Source: Cladopsammia gracilis (taxonomy: Eukaryota; Cnidaria; Anthozoa; Scleractinia; Dendrophylliidae). Taken from it: 64,000 bases of DNA. Shown piece after piece: positions 1 to 11,800 of this stretch. Location of the stretch: positions 1,311,630-1,375,629 of the forward strand of contig JAJGOT010000207.1 of assembly GCA_022457155.1 (NCBI GenBank), read 5' to 3'. The number at the start of each line of letters is the position of its first letter. Position 1 is the first letter of the stretch. Made by a program: the position numbers and the translations under genes. The notes beneath the pieces were generated by a model. It was not told the DNA's origin, searched no databases, and saw nothing but the letters and a program-made list of their open reading frames with translations.

Positions 1-24
1 AGCATTCATTTTTTTTCAACATAG

Positions 25-1069
25 ATGTTCTGCGCAAACAAGAAATGGAAATGATGAACATGGCGCTTAAGGAACAACTTGCTGAGACACAAGAAAGACT
101 GAGACAAATGGATAAACAAGTCAGTAAAGAGAAGGAAGAACTTTCACGTGAAATTAGTTCATTAGAGAGTCAACTGAGCTCCAGCAACGCAGAGTTACAG
201 GAAGTCTTCCAAACAAAGACTGAAACCACGGCTGTATTAAACAGCTCTAAGGGTAAGAGTATGAAAAAGGTACCTGAAGGTTCGGAGCTTTGAGAATAAC
301 ATAGCGGAAGGACAATTTCAAGAAACATTCATAACATTGTGCCGTCCAAGAAATGATCAGAAATGTGATCAGAAGCCAAGCATATATTTTGGTGAATCTG
401 GTGAAGTAATCATTTCATTAAAGTTGTTCTGTTTCCAGAGCTCCAAACTCAATAACATATTTTTCAAAGTTGAGATTGGTTTTGATGCTTTTGGAAACAG
501 AAGGACGAAAACGTTTGCATAAGAGAGTAAGAAAAAGAGATGTAATGTTCATTATGTCACGAGCATTACATCTTCCTCATATTTATTACCGAGCTTAACA
601 TTTACCATCTTTCTTCATTTATCACCACACATGACGTTTTCAACAATGCTGATCCTAGCAGTATCAGGAGTCTTTCTAGCTCAGTGGTTAGAGCATCCAA
701 CAGGTGTGCGGAAGTCCATAGCTTATAATACTGTCAAGGACTCAGATCATTTTTCTTTACCCCTCGCTCGTGACATGATGAACATTACATCAGATTACAT
801 CTTTCTCATATTCGTTACAGAGCTCAACATTTATCATCTTTCTTTATTTATCACAATACATTGTCATTTACATTTTTGTTGTTTAGCTGACTGTAACAAC
901 AATCTTCGGCCGCCACCTTTCATTTGTCCAGCAAAGGAAATTGTGTCTCGAGGCAATCATGATATTCTAGTGCCAGGAAAAGATCCGATTCAAATACAGC
1001 AGGCTGGTGGTTCCTCTGGAATATACGTCAACCCATTCTCTATGAGGGCGATGAAGCCAAATGATAAAA
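25..1069 (+). CDS. Two exons of an unrecognised coiled-coil protein (partial gene)
   Basis: Two exons are supported. Exon A is 25-252: it follows a T-rich stretch ending in AG and ends at a GTAAGA donor. It encodes a heptad-like, Glu/Lys/Gln-rich helix (about 75 residues) typical of a coiled coil. Exon B is 887-1069: it has a TTTAG acceptor and a GTACGT donor and encodes a non-helical, proline-rich stretch. Exon A ends in phase 1 and exon B opens correctly in that phase, with an open frame throughout. The gene enters from the left edge and I could not find the exon after 1069, so both ends are missing. I do not recognise the family, and the coiled coil alone does not assign a function. Confidence 0.5.
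563..867. repeat. tRNA-like SINE remnant between direct repeats, in an intron
   Basis: A stretch at 673-693 matches a tRNA gene A box (core TAGCTCAGTGGTTAGAGC). No convincing B box or cloverleaf follows. It lies between two diverged direct repeats of about 70 bp (563-640 and 797-867; both contain a CATTACATC-TCATATT-TTATCA-type sequence). This fits a decayed tRNA-derived SINE rather than a working tRNA gene. Confidence 0.45.
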
Positions 1070-1241
1070 GTACGTAGAGTGAAATGATATTCACAGTTGA
1101 AACTTCTATGTAATATCGTATAAGTTTTCGTATTCAATCATTCAAAATGGGGCATGGAAAAGGTAGTCGCTCAAGAGAGGATGAATGTAATCAAACCTGA
1201 TGGTACACCATCATGTAACCAGAAAGTTACCGATTATAGTA

Positions 1242-2279
1242 AGGGGCGGACCATTAGAAATCTTGGGAGGGGGGGTGACAATTACCAAAAAAAAAATCCT
1301 GCAAAGGAAAATTGTCTCAAAAAAAATTCGTGCAAGCAGTTGACCATAAAAAAATAAAATCCTGCAAGCTAACTGGCTATATATACATATATTTATTTAT
1401 TTATTTTAAACTGGAACATATGAGAGTATGACATGCTCTCTGGTAGTAAAATTCATCAAAAAGCAACTTCAGGTTGACTCAAATGCTGTCAAAAATTACC
1501 TGCCTCAAAGGTCTATCTGGTACATGTACCAATATCTTAATATAACCAAAACCTTGTTTATGTACATATTTGAAAACACTGTAAACATCATGAAATATGT
1601 AACCTGCTCTACTACACACAAGTATTTTTGAAATACATTACAGATTGTCCAACCGTCCTGATTTCGTCGAGATTACCCCGATTTTGCTTGAAATTGAAAT
1701 TCTGTCATTTTCGTCAAATTCTCACAATACTTACTATACAAAAAGACGAAATTGCGTATACTCAACTCTGATATCCAGATAAACTAAAGAAACAGCAAGA
1801 AAAATAAAATGAAATCGAGTAATTGTATGTGGAGCCACACAAAGAGACGCAAAGCGACGAGAAGCCACATCAATTTGCCAAACATTTTTGACAGAAATTG
1901 TTGTCTCAGAACACTAGAAATGGAGTTTCAAAGCATCAAGATTTCAAAATTTTCTGGTGGGGCATGCCCCCAGACCCCCCTAGCGGCTCGACCACTCGAC
2001 CACTCCATCTCAATTCTTATTTCTCCCCATTTTTTATGCAAAGGTTCGACAGTCTGACTTAAATCTACTCTCCAGCGTTTAATACCAAAAATGGATTGGG
2101 CCATTAGTATAAAAAAAAATTGGGGCTTGTACGCATTTATAAAGAAGATCAAAAAAAAAAAACCTGCAGGCTTGCACCTCCCTCAAAAAAAAATCCTGCA
2201 GGAAACTCAGGCCGAAAAAAAAATTCATACACTGAAAAATTTTTGACCCCCCTCCCAGGATTTCTAATGGTCCACCCCT
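1242..2279. mobile_element. Non-autonomous DNA transposon with ~38-bp TIRs
   Basis: The left end reads AGGGGCGGACCATTAGAAAT followed by C-rich/G-rich sequence to about 1279. The right end (about 2241-2279) is its inverted copy with two or three mismatches. A TA dinucleotide flanks both ends, which suggests a TA target duplication as in Tc1/mariner-type elements. No transposase is visible inside. The internal short frames are low-complexity poly-A/poly-T translations. Confidence 0.6.
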
Positions 2280-2358
2280 TATCAGTTTCAATAAGCCGAT
2301 ATATTGAAATTGGTAATTCTAACATGAGTCCGAGGCTTAGGGGAATGAAATAAAATTA

Positions 2359-2750
2359 ATGAACTATTCGTTACTGAACTCAATATCATTTCTCGGCCTC
2401 AGAGGAGATTTAGAGTATCCACGGCGTAGGGCATTGAGGATATTGCGTTCCTCTAGGGATAGAGCTTTTAGGGTGGCTTCCCCAACACTACGGAATTCAC
2501 TACCCGAAAATATACGCAACATGTCAAGTATTTCTGTATTTTAACTTAGTGTTATATTTTTAAAGTAGCTTTTAGTTTTATAGATATGGTATCATACGAA
2601 CGTTTCCATTTTAGATTTAAAGCAGTTTTTAGATGTAATATCACTACATTATTTAATTTTTATCTAGCTCCTTTATTAGACTTTCTTCGTATTATCTTTA
2701 TTGTAATTCGCCTTTGATCATCTTTTTAAATAAAATTCATAAATTATTTT
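2359..2750 (+). pseudogene. LINE reverse-transcriptase 3' fragment
   Basis: The translation of 2359-2544 carries the pattern seen at the C-terminal end of many animal non-LTR reverse transcriptases: RAFRVASPTLRNSLP followed by a short hydrophobic tail. It is cut off upstream and has lost the expected Trp before NSLP. AT-rich sequence with an AATAAA-like run to about 2750 would be the 3' UTR. This is a dead 5'-truncated copy. Confidence 0.55.
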
Positions 2751-5700
2751 TGTGGAGTGCCTTTACCTAAGAGTATTGTCCACATTATGCATGAATTGTT
2801 ATTGACTATTTTTATCTGGTTAATTTTGGGCGAGAATTTTTTTGACGTGTTGATTATTTTTTACATTTTAAATTCAGAAGAGATACCGATTTGGTACTTG
2901 TGGTAAATAAATTAACATTTTTTATTGTTTTCTCTTGTTAGGTATCTTAACGCATGGATAGTGTTCTCATGCAAGTTTAATTATCTTCATTAAAAATTTG
3001 TAAATATGTAAAAAAATGCTGACAGTAAGGTAAAAGCCATTTTTTTTAATCAAGGCTTACCTTGACGGAAGAAAAAGAACTTCATTTGTAATACAGCAAT
3101 CAGATTAAAATAAAGTGTTTTACTGTCACGCCACTTGGCGTCACACATTCTTAACATGGTACCCAGTCTGCTCTCTGTTAGATTAAGTGGTACGAGGAAC
3201 CTTCTGATTGGAGTACAAATAAAAAATTAGGTGGAGTGCAACTGTCAAATTTTAAACCAGCCAGTGCCCGGTGTCTAAGGCCAACCGAAATTAAAATTGC
3301 GTTCCAAATCCTATTTTTCCCTAGAGTCGCTGGATTATTTCATTTTTTCCCTGAAAATTTCTCGAATCTCCCAATTTCTGACAAAATCTTCAGACTCCCG
3401 GAAGAATTTTGTTGTTCTCCCGAAACAGGCTACCGTGAAATCCCGGTTATAAGCCCTGGACTTATACAACTTCGTCAGATTTTTTTGGCTGTCAAGCAAA
3501 AAATATTGTGATAAATAAGCGTTGTTTTAGTAAATTTGGCGCAAATGTGACCAAACCGATGGGCCGATTACCGAGATTTCACGGAAGCCTACTCCGCATT
3601 GACTCTGGGGTCTGGGGCAAAATGACAAAAAAAAAGATATGAAATAGGTGGGGAGGAGAGGGAGGGACAACGGGATGAACTCTTTCGCCTCGGCTCCCTA
3701 TCCTAGTCAGTCACAATGTTCTCCTCTTTACCAGTCTCTGGTCAAACCCTTCATTTGTCTCAAATTACCTTGATCGCAGAAGGCTTGAAACAGACCTTGT
3801 TCTAGTTGTCACACCTCGTAGGCGTCCCTACACACCCGGTTCCAAAATGGCAATAAGAATAATAAAATGACCGCCATTTTGGAATAAGGTGTATTTAGGG
3901 TACTAGAGGTTTTCTCGCAGCACGCAGTCAAGAGCAGTCTGGTGGTTTCCCGTAGTTTCTTGCAGCAGAGCACAGAATGTAGTCGAATTCTGTTCCAACA
4001 CCATGGTTTGTGGTTCGAAACAACAAGGAATTAAATACTGGCACAATTAAAATGTTTTTAAAAAAAGTACATTTTATTGCACTTTTCCCCTTCCCCGAGT
4101 GAGTTCTGAAACTCAATTTTGTGCTTTTCAGTAACAAGCAAACTCCAGAAGTCCAACACAAACTAATCATTACTTTTTTTCACTGCCATCAATCATAATT
4201 ACAATGACTATCACTGGAACTATTACAAAATAGAAATAGAAAAACATAAAATGGACCAAAATTCATGACTCACAAGTCACAATAGTCTCTTGGGGGGAGG
4301 TGTCATGGGCTTTGGAAGAAAAAGAAGGCCCTTGCAGCAGTATTACCACCAAGAGAGCTTGCAAATGACAAATGACTGTTTGATCCCGTCACAAAATTAC
4401 CTCTTTGTTTTCCAAGATGTCAACTATGACGATTGGTAGATGTGAAAAAATGCAACCATTGAATTTTTTTGAAATTCCGAGTAAACACGTTGCTGAAAAG
4501 GACAGCGGTCAAATAATGACAATAATAGAATTCATCAAATTTAATTCACTTATAAAACAACCCTTTACCAGTGTCAATAAATTATTTTTTAAATTAAACA
4601 ATAAAAGAAACCCACTTAATGTCAATGAAGTGATTTAGCCAAGACTTAAACATCTTTTATCAAATGTATGTTCCACAAATTGAAATTTAAATCTTCATGT
4701 GTTTACAGCTTGATGGTATGGACGAACTACAGATCATAAATATTTCCCTTCAGATGTAAATTAATTCATTTAACATTGGATTTATTGTCCCCCCTTTTGG
4801 ACAAATAAGTGGAGAGAACACCACACCCTCAAATTACTGCCAAATTTAAGTAATGGTCATAACTGTGTTCTGTGATTTGCTGCTAATCCATATTATAAAC
4901 TGTGATCTGCTCAAGTTATTTTAAGACCAAAATGAAAAAATAAACGTCCTGGTCAAATTTAACTTGATCTACCATTGCGTCATTTACATGCTAAAAAGTC
5001 AATTTATCCCAAGCTTCACTGATAAATCACCACTAAAAACCTTTGTGCAAATCTGCCTGGAATCTCCTTCTTGCATTATATTAAAATTTGAAAAACTGGT
5101 TAATAGTCTCACCATACGTTAGTGACAGTTTGACTGTGGAAGAACTGGTTGAAATAATACATGTAGTTCCAGTATAATGTATTCCCAGTCAGTGATAGCG
5201 AATGTGCATGTACATAGCACTTATTGCATACAGTATAACTTTAAAAGTGTGATTGTATAGTATATAAAGTTACTTTACTTAAACACAACTACCATTGTGA
5301 GTTTATAAATACAATAGAATCGATTCATACATTATTTTTGACTTGTATGAATCTGATTTGTTTGCTAAACTAAGGAAGCAGTGCAAAAATATTATTAATT
5401 TTGATATTCTGATTAGTATTTCTTAATCCAACACTGATATGTTTAAATACTTTGTACAACCATGTTAACAATATGTACCTGGTCTTTTTCTGTAGTTCAA
5501 CTCGCAACATCAGTAAAATAAAGTTTATGAATGCATCTTTAAGAAAATCCAACATTACATTGTCTTTTTCCAGTCCAGATAAAGATAGGCCATTGCAGTG
5601 TTCCATATCCTTTTGGATTTCTTTAAAGATCTCTTGTAAAACAATATTCAGTTTTCATCTGAATAAACATTCTCCAATTTCTCCAGTGGAATATGCCTTA

Positions 5701-5822
5701 ACAATACTTTATGAAGAGTTAGCTTTTCCTCTGTTATGCAATCTTCTTGCCCTCATTTTCCCATGAAATGTTGATAGAAATTTGTATTCATGGCTATAGA
5801 ATTTAGATGAGCTCCAATCTCA
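2751..5822. other. AT-rich stretch without a recognised gene
   Basis: This lies between the LINE remnant and the last kinase exon. The only clear structure I see is a small hairpin at 3840-3884 with 12-bp arms (TTCCAAAATGGC and its complement). Short frames here have no family resemblance. The kinase 3' UTR probably lies just below 5823. Confidence 0.4.
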
Positions 5823-8800
5823 TCACTGCTGAGTAGAGAGTCTCACTTCTTCATTATTCTTGGGTGTTCTTTTGTTGTACTGAGGTAGAACTTCACTTAC
5901 CTCTTCAGATAATGCCTAACAAATGCCAATTGTACAAAGTGCTTAGAATCTTGCAGCAGATTCGAACTGGAGTGAAATTTAGAAAATGGCATGAAAATGG
6001 CATGCTTATATGACCTGATACAAACACAAAAGGGAGTTCAAGAGAATTGAAAACTTTATATGAACCGTAGACACAGGCATGGGGATACATTAAGGTACTT
6101 TCAAATTCTCGCAAACTTCCAAGAGTTTTGATCACAAAGCAACCATTTTCTACCAGTATTTCATAATGAGTATTAAGGACGTTCGCGCGAAAATCTTCTA
6201 ACATTGATTTTTTTATAAAACTTTTGCTACAGCTAGGTTATGAGTTACTCATGTCAGAAATGCCAAAAAATGAGGGGGTCACCGACTTCGTTTCTGAGAT
6301 AAGCTATCTGAAAGGTGACCCTAATTTTTAAAAATTGGTCTTCCTTACGGGATGTGACCCAAATGTCTGTTGGTCTAAAAATATTGCAAATGAATCTCTA
6401 AAATACAACTTTCTTTTCCAAATTTTATGCGAGTAGGTCTGTTTAGCAAATTATTCAACTGGTGACGTTCCTTGAAGTAAATTTCATCTTTAAACGACTG
6501 CATTTGCAAACTCTGACAGCCGCAAGTTGGCAGGATTCAATGGCGCGCGGGTAGAAAAATGGAAAACATTTAAACTTCCTACATTGATTTTTTGTTCATT
6601 TTTTCACAATCTGTAGAGAATTGGCAAAGAAAATTATCTATGAAAAAAAAATTAGGGGTCACCGACCATCCAAGCGAGTTACATCTAAGCAAAGTTAACG
6701 CAACGGCTATCAGCCCTTTATGTGCTTAGATTTCTTCTCTTGCGCGCGCGCTCGTGCATGACGTAGCATGGCGTTGCGACATGAATTGCGTGTGCAGTAA
6801 GGATGCGCATAAACAATTAGCGCGAACGTCCTTAAGTTACTCTTTTAGTGATTTCTCTGGTTTTAAATGGTTATTAACAGTTTCCATCACTTACAAATTC
6901 AAGCTAAATTATGTCGCGATGTATTATTTATTTACATGTTCCTACATTACTGTTAGCCTTACGTACCTTTACAGCTGTAGCTTACAAACACGTATACACA
7001 CACACGCACACACAAAATAAAGTAATATTGGCAACTGCAAACATATAATTTTAACTTAGGCAATCACTTATAATAGATCCAAGTCAACTAACCTTTAACC
7101 AGATAACAGCATCTGTACCAAATCCTTCCATAGAATACAACTGAAGATCTCCATCAAAGTATCTAGCATACAATCTTGATAAGGGTAAGCCATATCCATA
7201 ACCAGCCTACAAGACAAAACAAAACATCCACTGTATCACTACACAATACCACTGTGCCTCGACTGTATCACTACACTATACCACTGTGCCTCCACTGTAT
7301 CACTACACTATACCACTGTGCCTCCACTGTATCACTACACTATACCACTGTGCCTCCACTGTATCACTACACTATACCACCGTGCCTCCACTGTATCACT
7401 ACACTATACCACTGTGCCTCCACTGTATCACTACACTATACCACTGTGCCTCCACTGTATCACTACACTATACCACCATGCCTCCACTGTATCACTACAC
7501 TATACCACTGTGCCTCCACTGTATCACCACACTATACCACTGTGCCTCCACTGTATCGCTACACTATACCACCATGCCTCCACTGTATCACTACACAATA
7601 CCACAGTGCCTCCACTGTATCACTACACTATACCACTGTGCGTCCACTGTATCACTACACTATACCACCGTGCCTCCACTGTATCACTACGCTATACCAC
7701 CGTGCCTCGACTGTATTACTAAATGAAACTTTTTTGGAGGAATTTCAGGGCAGTCATTAATTTTGTAAGTAGCAGGCTGAAAATGGAAAGTAGGCGGCTC
7801 ACAATAACTTGGAAAGAGATCAAGTAGCCCATAACATTGGCTGCCGATGTTTAGAACTGTTAATTTGTAATACAGATTAATACATCTTTACTTTGACTGA
7901 ATAATTAGAAAAGAATGTCTCACAAGTAGTATTGATGGACTTTTTTATTATTGTAAGCTTTCTCTTCAACAATAACATCAGTGAAATGAAACGAAAGTAG
8001 ACGGCCGAGGATGGGCAAGTAGCCAGCTGTTTTGGCCGTCTACCGGCCCTTAATGACAGCACTGGGAATTTACACATGTACTATTATTTAGTTATTAACT
8101 CTTACCATAGGGGCTGCAGCTCCAGCTCTCAGTGGCTCAGGAGCTGAAGTATAGTGATACTCAAAAACTTGATCAATTTTACTTTTTGGTATTCCACCTC
8201 CCTGGTCAGAAATCTAAAGAAAATACATGAATTGGAGAAATAAATAAGAAAATACAGTTCATTATTTACTCAAATGAGCACCCGCTCATTTAATTTGTAG
8301 AACAGTCAAAATGGAAATCATTACAAATTTGAAGTTTGCTGTAATTTCATGGAGCATTAATTTCCTATAATAGGGTACATGTACTTCATAATAATGAGAA
8401 ACAAACAACAGAAAGTGAAGTCCTGGAAGCCAATAATTATAAAGGGCTTCCATTTGAATGGTTACATTTTTGGGCTTCATCTACAGACTCTCACATGAGC
8501 AGAGGTAGGCTTCTGAGAATGAAAGGGAACAAAGTGTACCCAAAATATATAAACAAAATCTCCAAGTGATATCAAATCCAGCAAGTGCTTTAGAATCTTT
8601 TCAATGTGCCACTTCCCCTTGTTTTGAAGTTCAAATTGCCCACTCCAGAAACTATCAAAATACCATAATACTCTTTAAAGTGCAGGTTTGGGTGGTGCTT
8701 GATGTACATGTAGGCCTCATTTTTCCAATTTCTTTTGTTTTCGGCACGAATTGCATATGCTATGCTTCAACTTCGTGGCAATTTGCATACAGTGCACATT

Positions 8801-11800
8801 TGTATGCAAACACACAATGCTATGTCCTAGTGTTCCTACATGTACTTTGAATTCCATAGTGCCATTCTAACAAAGGAGACTTGAATAATTACACCCCAGT
8901 GAGGCTGAGCCTGTGCATAAAAGAGTATTGTGGTATTTTTCAGAGTGGCCAATTGCTTTATACATGTAAGTTAATTACAATCATAACTTAAAATCATGCT
9001 TTAAAACAAAGAATGCATGTTTCTTTTTACCTTAATTGTTAGATCTTGTCTTCCTTTGGTTATCAATATTTTTAATGTAGGAATATCCACACTGCTTCCA
9101 TGATGCTCAACAACTGCTCGCATGGCATTCTAAGATAAAGATGAAAAAGTTAATACCTTGCACATTTGTTGGAGAGAAAAAACATCGGCGTCTGGTTATG
9201 GGAAGTAAAATATTGAAGGACAGTGTATCTTTTCTTGCTTTGACCACCACCAAGTATCTACTTATGATAATTTCTGTTAACAAGAGGTTCTCCCTGCATC
9301 ATAAATCCCAAACAATGGCTTCACTCAAAATTTAGCTATTGCTTAATAATTTTACTAAAGCACATACCTTAAGTAGTTCAAAGAGGATATGATACAAATG
9401 TCCAGGAACATAGGCCACTTGAACAGGTTTCTTGGAATCAAAAGCTGTACAAAAAAGCACAATAAAATTACTTTCTTTAAACTTATAATTCCATTGATGC
9501 GAACATTTATAGTGACCACATGAGTTATCGGTATATAAACAGGGGCATAAACAAGCATGGAGATCTCTGAGATGTAACATTTGAATGAGTTAAAGCAGAA
9601 TGTTTTCCTGGGAAGAAAACACATAAAATAACCAAAACAGTGTGAGGTGGAGATGCAGGGTGGGTCAAGACACCCTAGATATATGGAAAAGAAAGTGTCC
9701 ACAACTATGGGATAGTGTCCTTATTAAGAAAATGTCTCCAAAAAATGTTAAGATTTTAGATGAAAATGACCCATTAGTCAGACTTTAAATGCATGGGTCA
9801 CCCATTGCTTTGCCAGTACTTTGCTTCTTGCAAGTCAGTTGTTTGGAACACTTTACCGGGGAGTAAGTGTTTTCTTAACATCCCTCCTCTTTGTTTCTTA
9901 GGCTGTCTTAACCCTTTCACTCCCAGAGTCAATTATGGAGACATGTAATGTAGTTCTAAAAACTTTTGAGTCTGTGGACACAATCCTATAGTGTGACCAT
10001 TCAAATGAAACCTCTTTGGCTGTATTTTTGAGTGGATATTTTGCAGAAAGAAATTTGGGATTTTTCTTGAATTTTGGCACTCTTCTTTTGGCAATAACAA
10101 CACTGACAACTTACCATTCACTTCAGAAATTTCTACCGGTGGAGACGCACAGTAAAACTGCTCACACATGTAAGCAGCATTGTTGATAGCGTCTGTAAAT
10201 GAATGAAATATAAAAATGAATAAAAGCTGCAGGTTGACTTCAGAAATAACACATAATAAATTATATTGGTGGTTGCATAACGTTCTGTGTTAAATATGTG
10301 ACTCTTCAATTCATACAGCAGGTACAAAAGTGAATATTTTGAAAACTGTTGCTTAAATTTGTGACTGTTCAATTACGAAGAAGATTTTTTATTATCATTT
10401 TTAGAATGCTTAATTTTGACAAATGAGATACAAAACAAAATTATGAACTGTACCTTCAACAACTGTAAAGACATGGCAGTTAGGGTCAAAACAACCAATG
10501 AAATTACTCTTAGAGCTTCTAGCATCTTGACCAAATAGCATCACTGGTGAATACAAAAACAGCACAAAATTGTCAATTCAGAAGTTAAACCCTTTCATGT
10601 ATTACCGGTATTTTTAAGATCAACTTAATCATAACTAATTTAATCACTGTCCACCAATCCACCCAAACTACAGTAAGTCCCTGCACCACTCAGATAAAGT
10701 CTAATTAGAAAACCCTAAACACATAAGGATTACAGCGATTACCATTAACGCGTGACCCACCGCCTTCAAAACAGGTAGATAATGGCAGATAATGCAATGG
10801 GTCGCGTGTTAATGGTAACCGCTGTAACATGCTTTCAACAAAATCTTTTGACTTTTAGAATAGGTTTCTTTCAATAATAACATGTTTATTCATTTCTTTG
10901 TTTGTCCTCTAGGCCTTGCTGTCAGGCTGTCACCCATTGAATGACCCTATTGATGGCAGGGGGAAGTGGGCATGCAAGGACTGTGCATAGCCTTGAAACT
11001 CTAAGTAAACAATTAACAAAAGAACATAAATAAACAATATTCATGTATACTTACAGTGTTGTGTTATTAGCATTCGTATACTAATACGATTCATGTAAAA
11101 GCGATCTGTTGAAAAATAACGCATTAACTGGGTATAAGTATATAGAGTATGCTTGTGTTTAAGATGAATGTATTGTTGTATAGGAGATTTTATTAATAAA
11201 ATATTCTGAATTAGTTTTATATTTACAAATTTATTGTTCTGCCTGTTATGAAACCTTTAAGATTACCTACCTAAAAAGTACTCTATTGAAGGATGAAATG
11301 CATCTTCACCTTCCTGCTGCCGCAGTTCCATGATTCCCTACATGTAAATAAGAACAAAATTTGTAAAATCAACATTTTTAGTTAGTAGATAAAAAGGTTA
11401 GAAGACAACCAGTTTATATAGATGAAAATACAGTACAAACAAACTCTTTAATTAAATGCAACATCTCTTACCTGGGCCATGGTCTCAACGACATTATCAT
11501 GACGCTGTTTAATGTACATCAAACTTTGAGTGAATCTGAAGAAATAAAAAAGGTCACCACGAAAATTTAATTGAAAGCTAACTGAAGTACGCAGCTACCT
11601 GGAGAATACCGCCTGTTGCATCTAAACATGAGTATGTGACAAAAATTAGTTCACAATAGTTATTATTGGGTTCCAAATGTAGCATGATTGGTTACATTTT
11701 AAGTTTACCAGCTTGCTACATGGTACATAACTTTCTGTACACCAAATTCATTTTCAAAAAATTCACTGATCCTACATGTCTATATTTTACTCAAACAGAC

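Noticed and set aside
673..760. Functional tRNA gene
   Set aside because: An A-box match exists, but there is no cloverleaf or convincing B box; a SINE remnant is more likely.
7176..7760. Long repetitive ORFs in three frames over the 32-bp array
   Set aside because: A unit length not divisible by three keeps all frames open; it is intronic minisatellite, not a gene. Direct repeats without spacers also rule out a CRISPR array.
9332..10372. Minus-strand ORFs as separate small genes
   Set aside because: They are PDK exons extended into introns; the spliced reading explains them.
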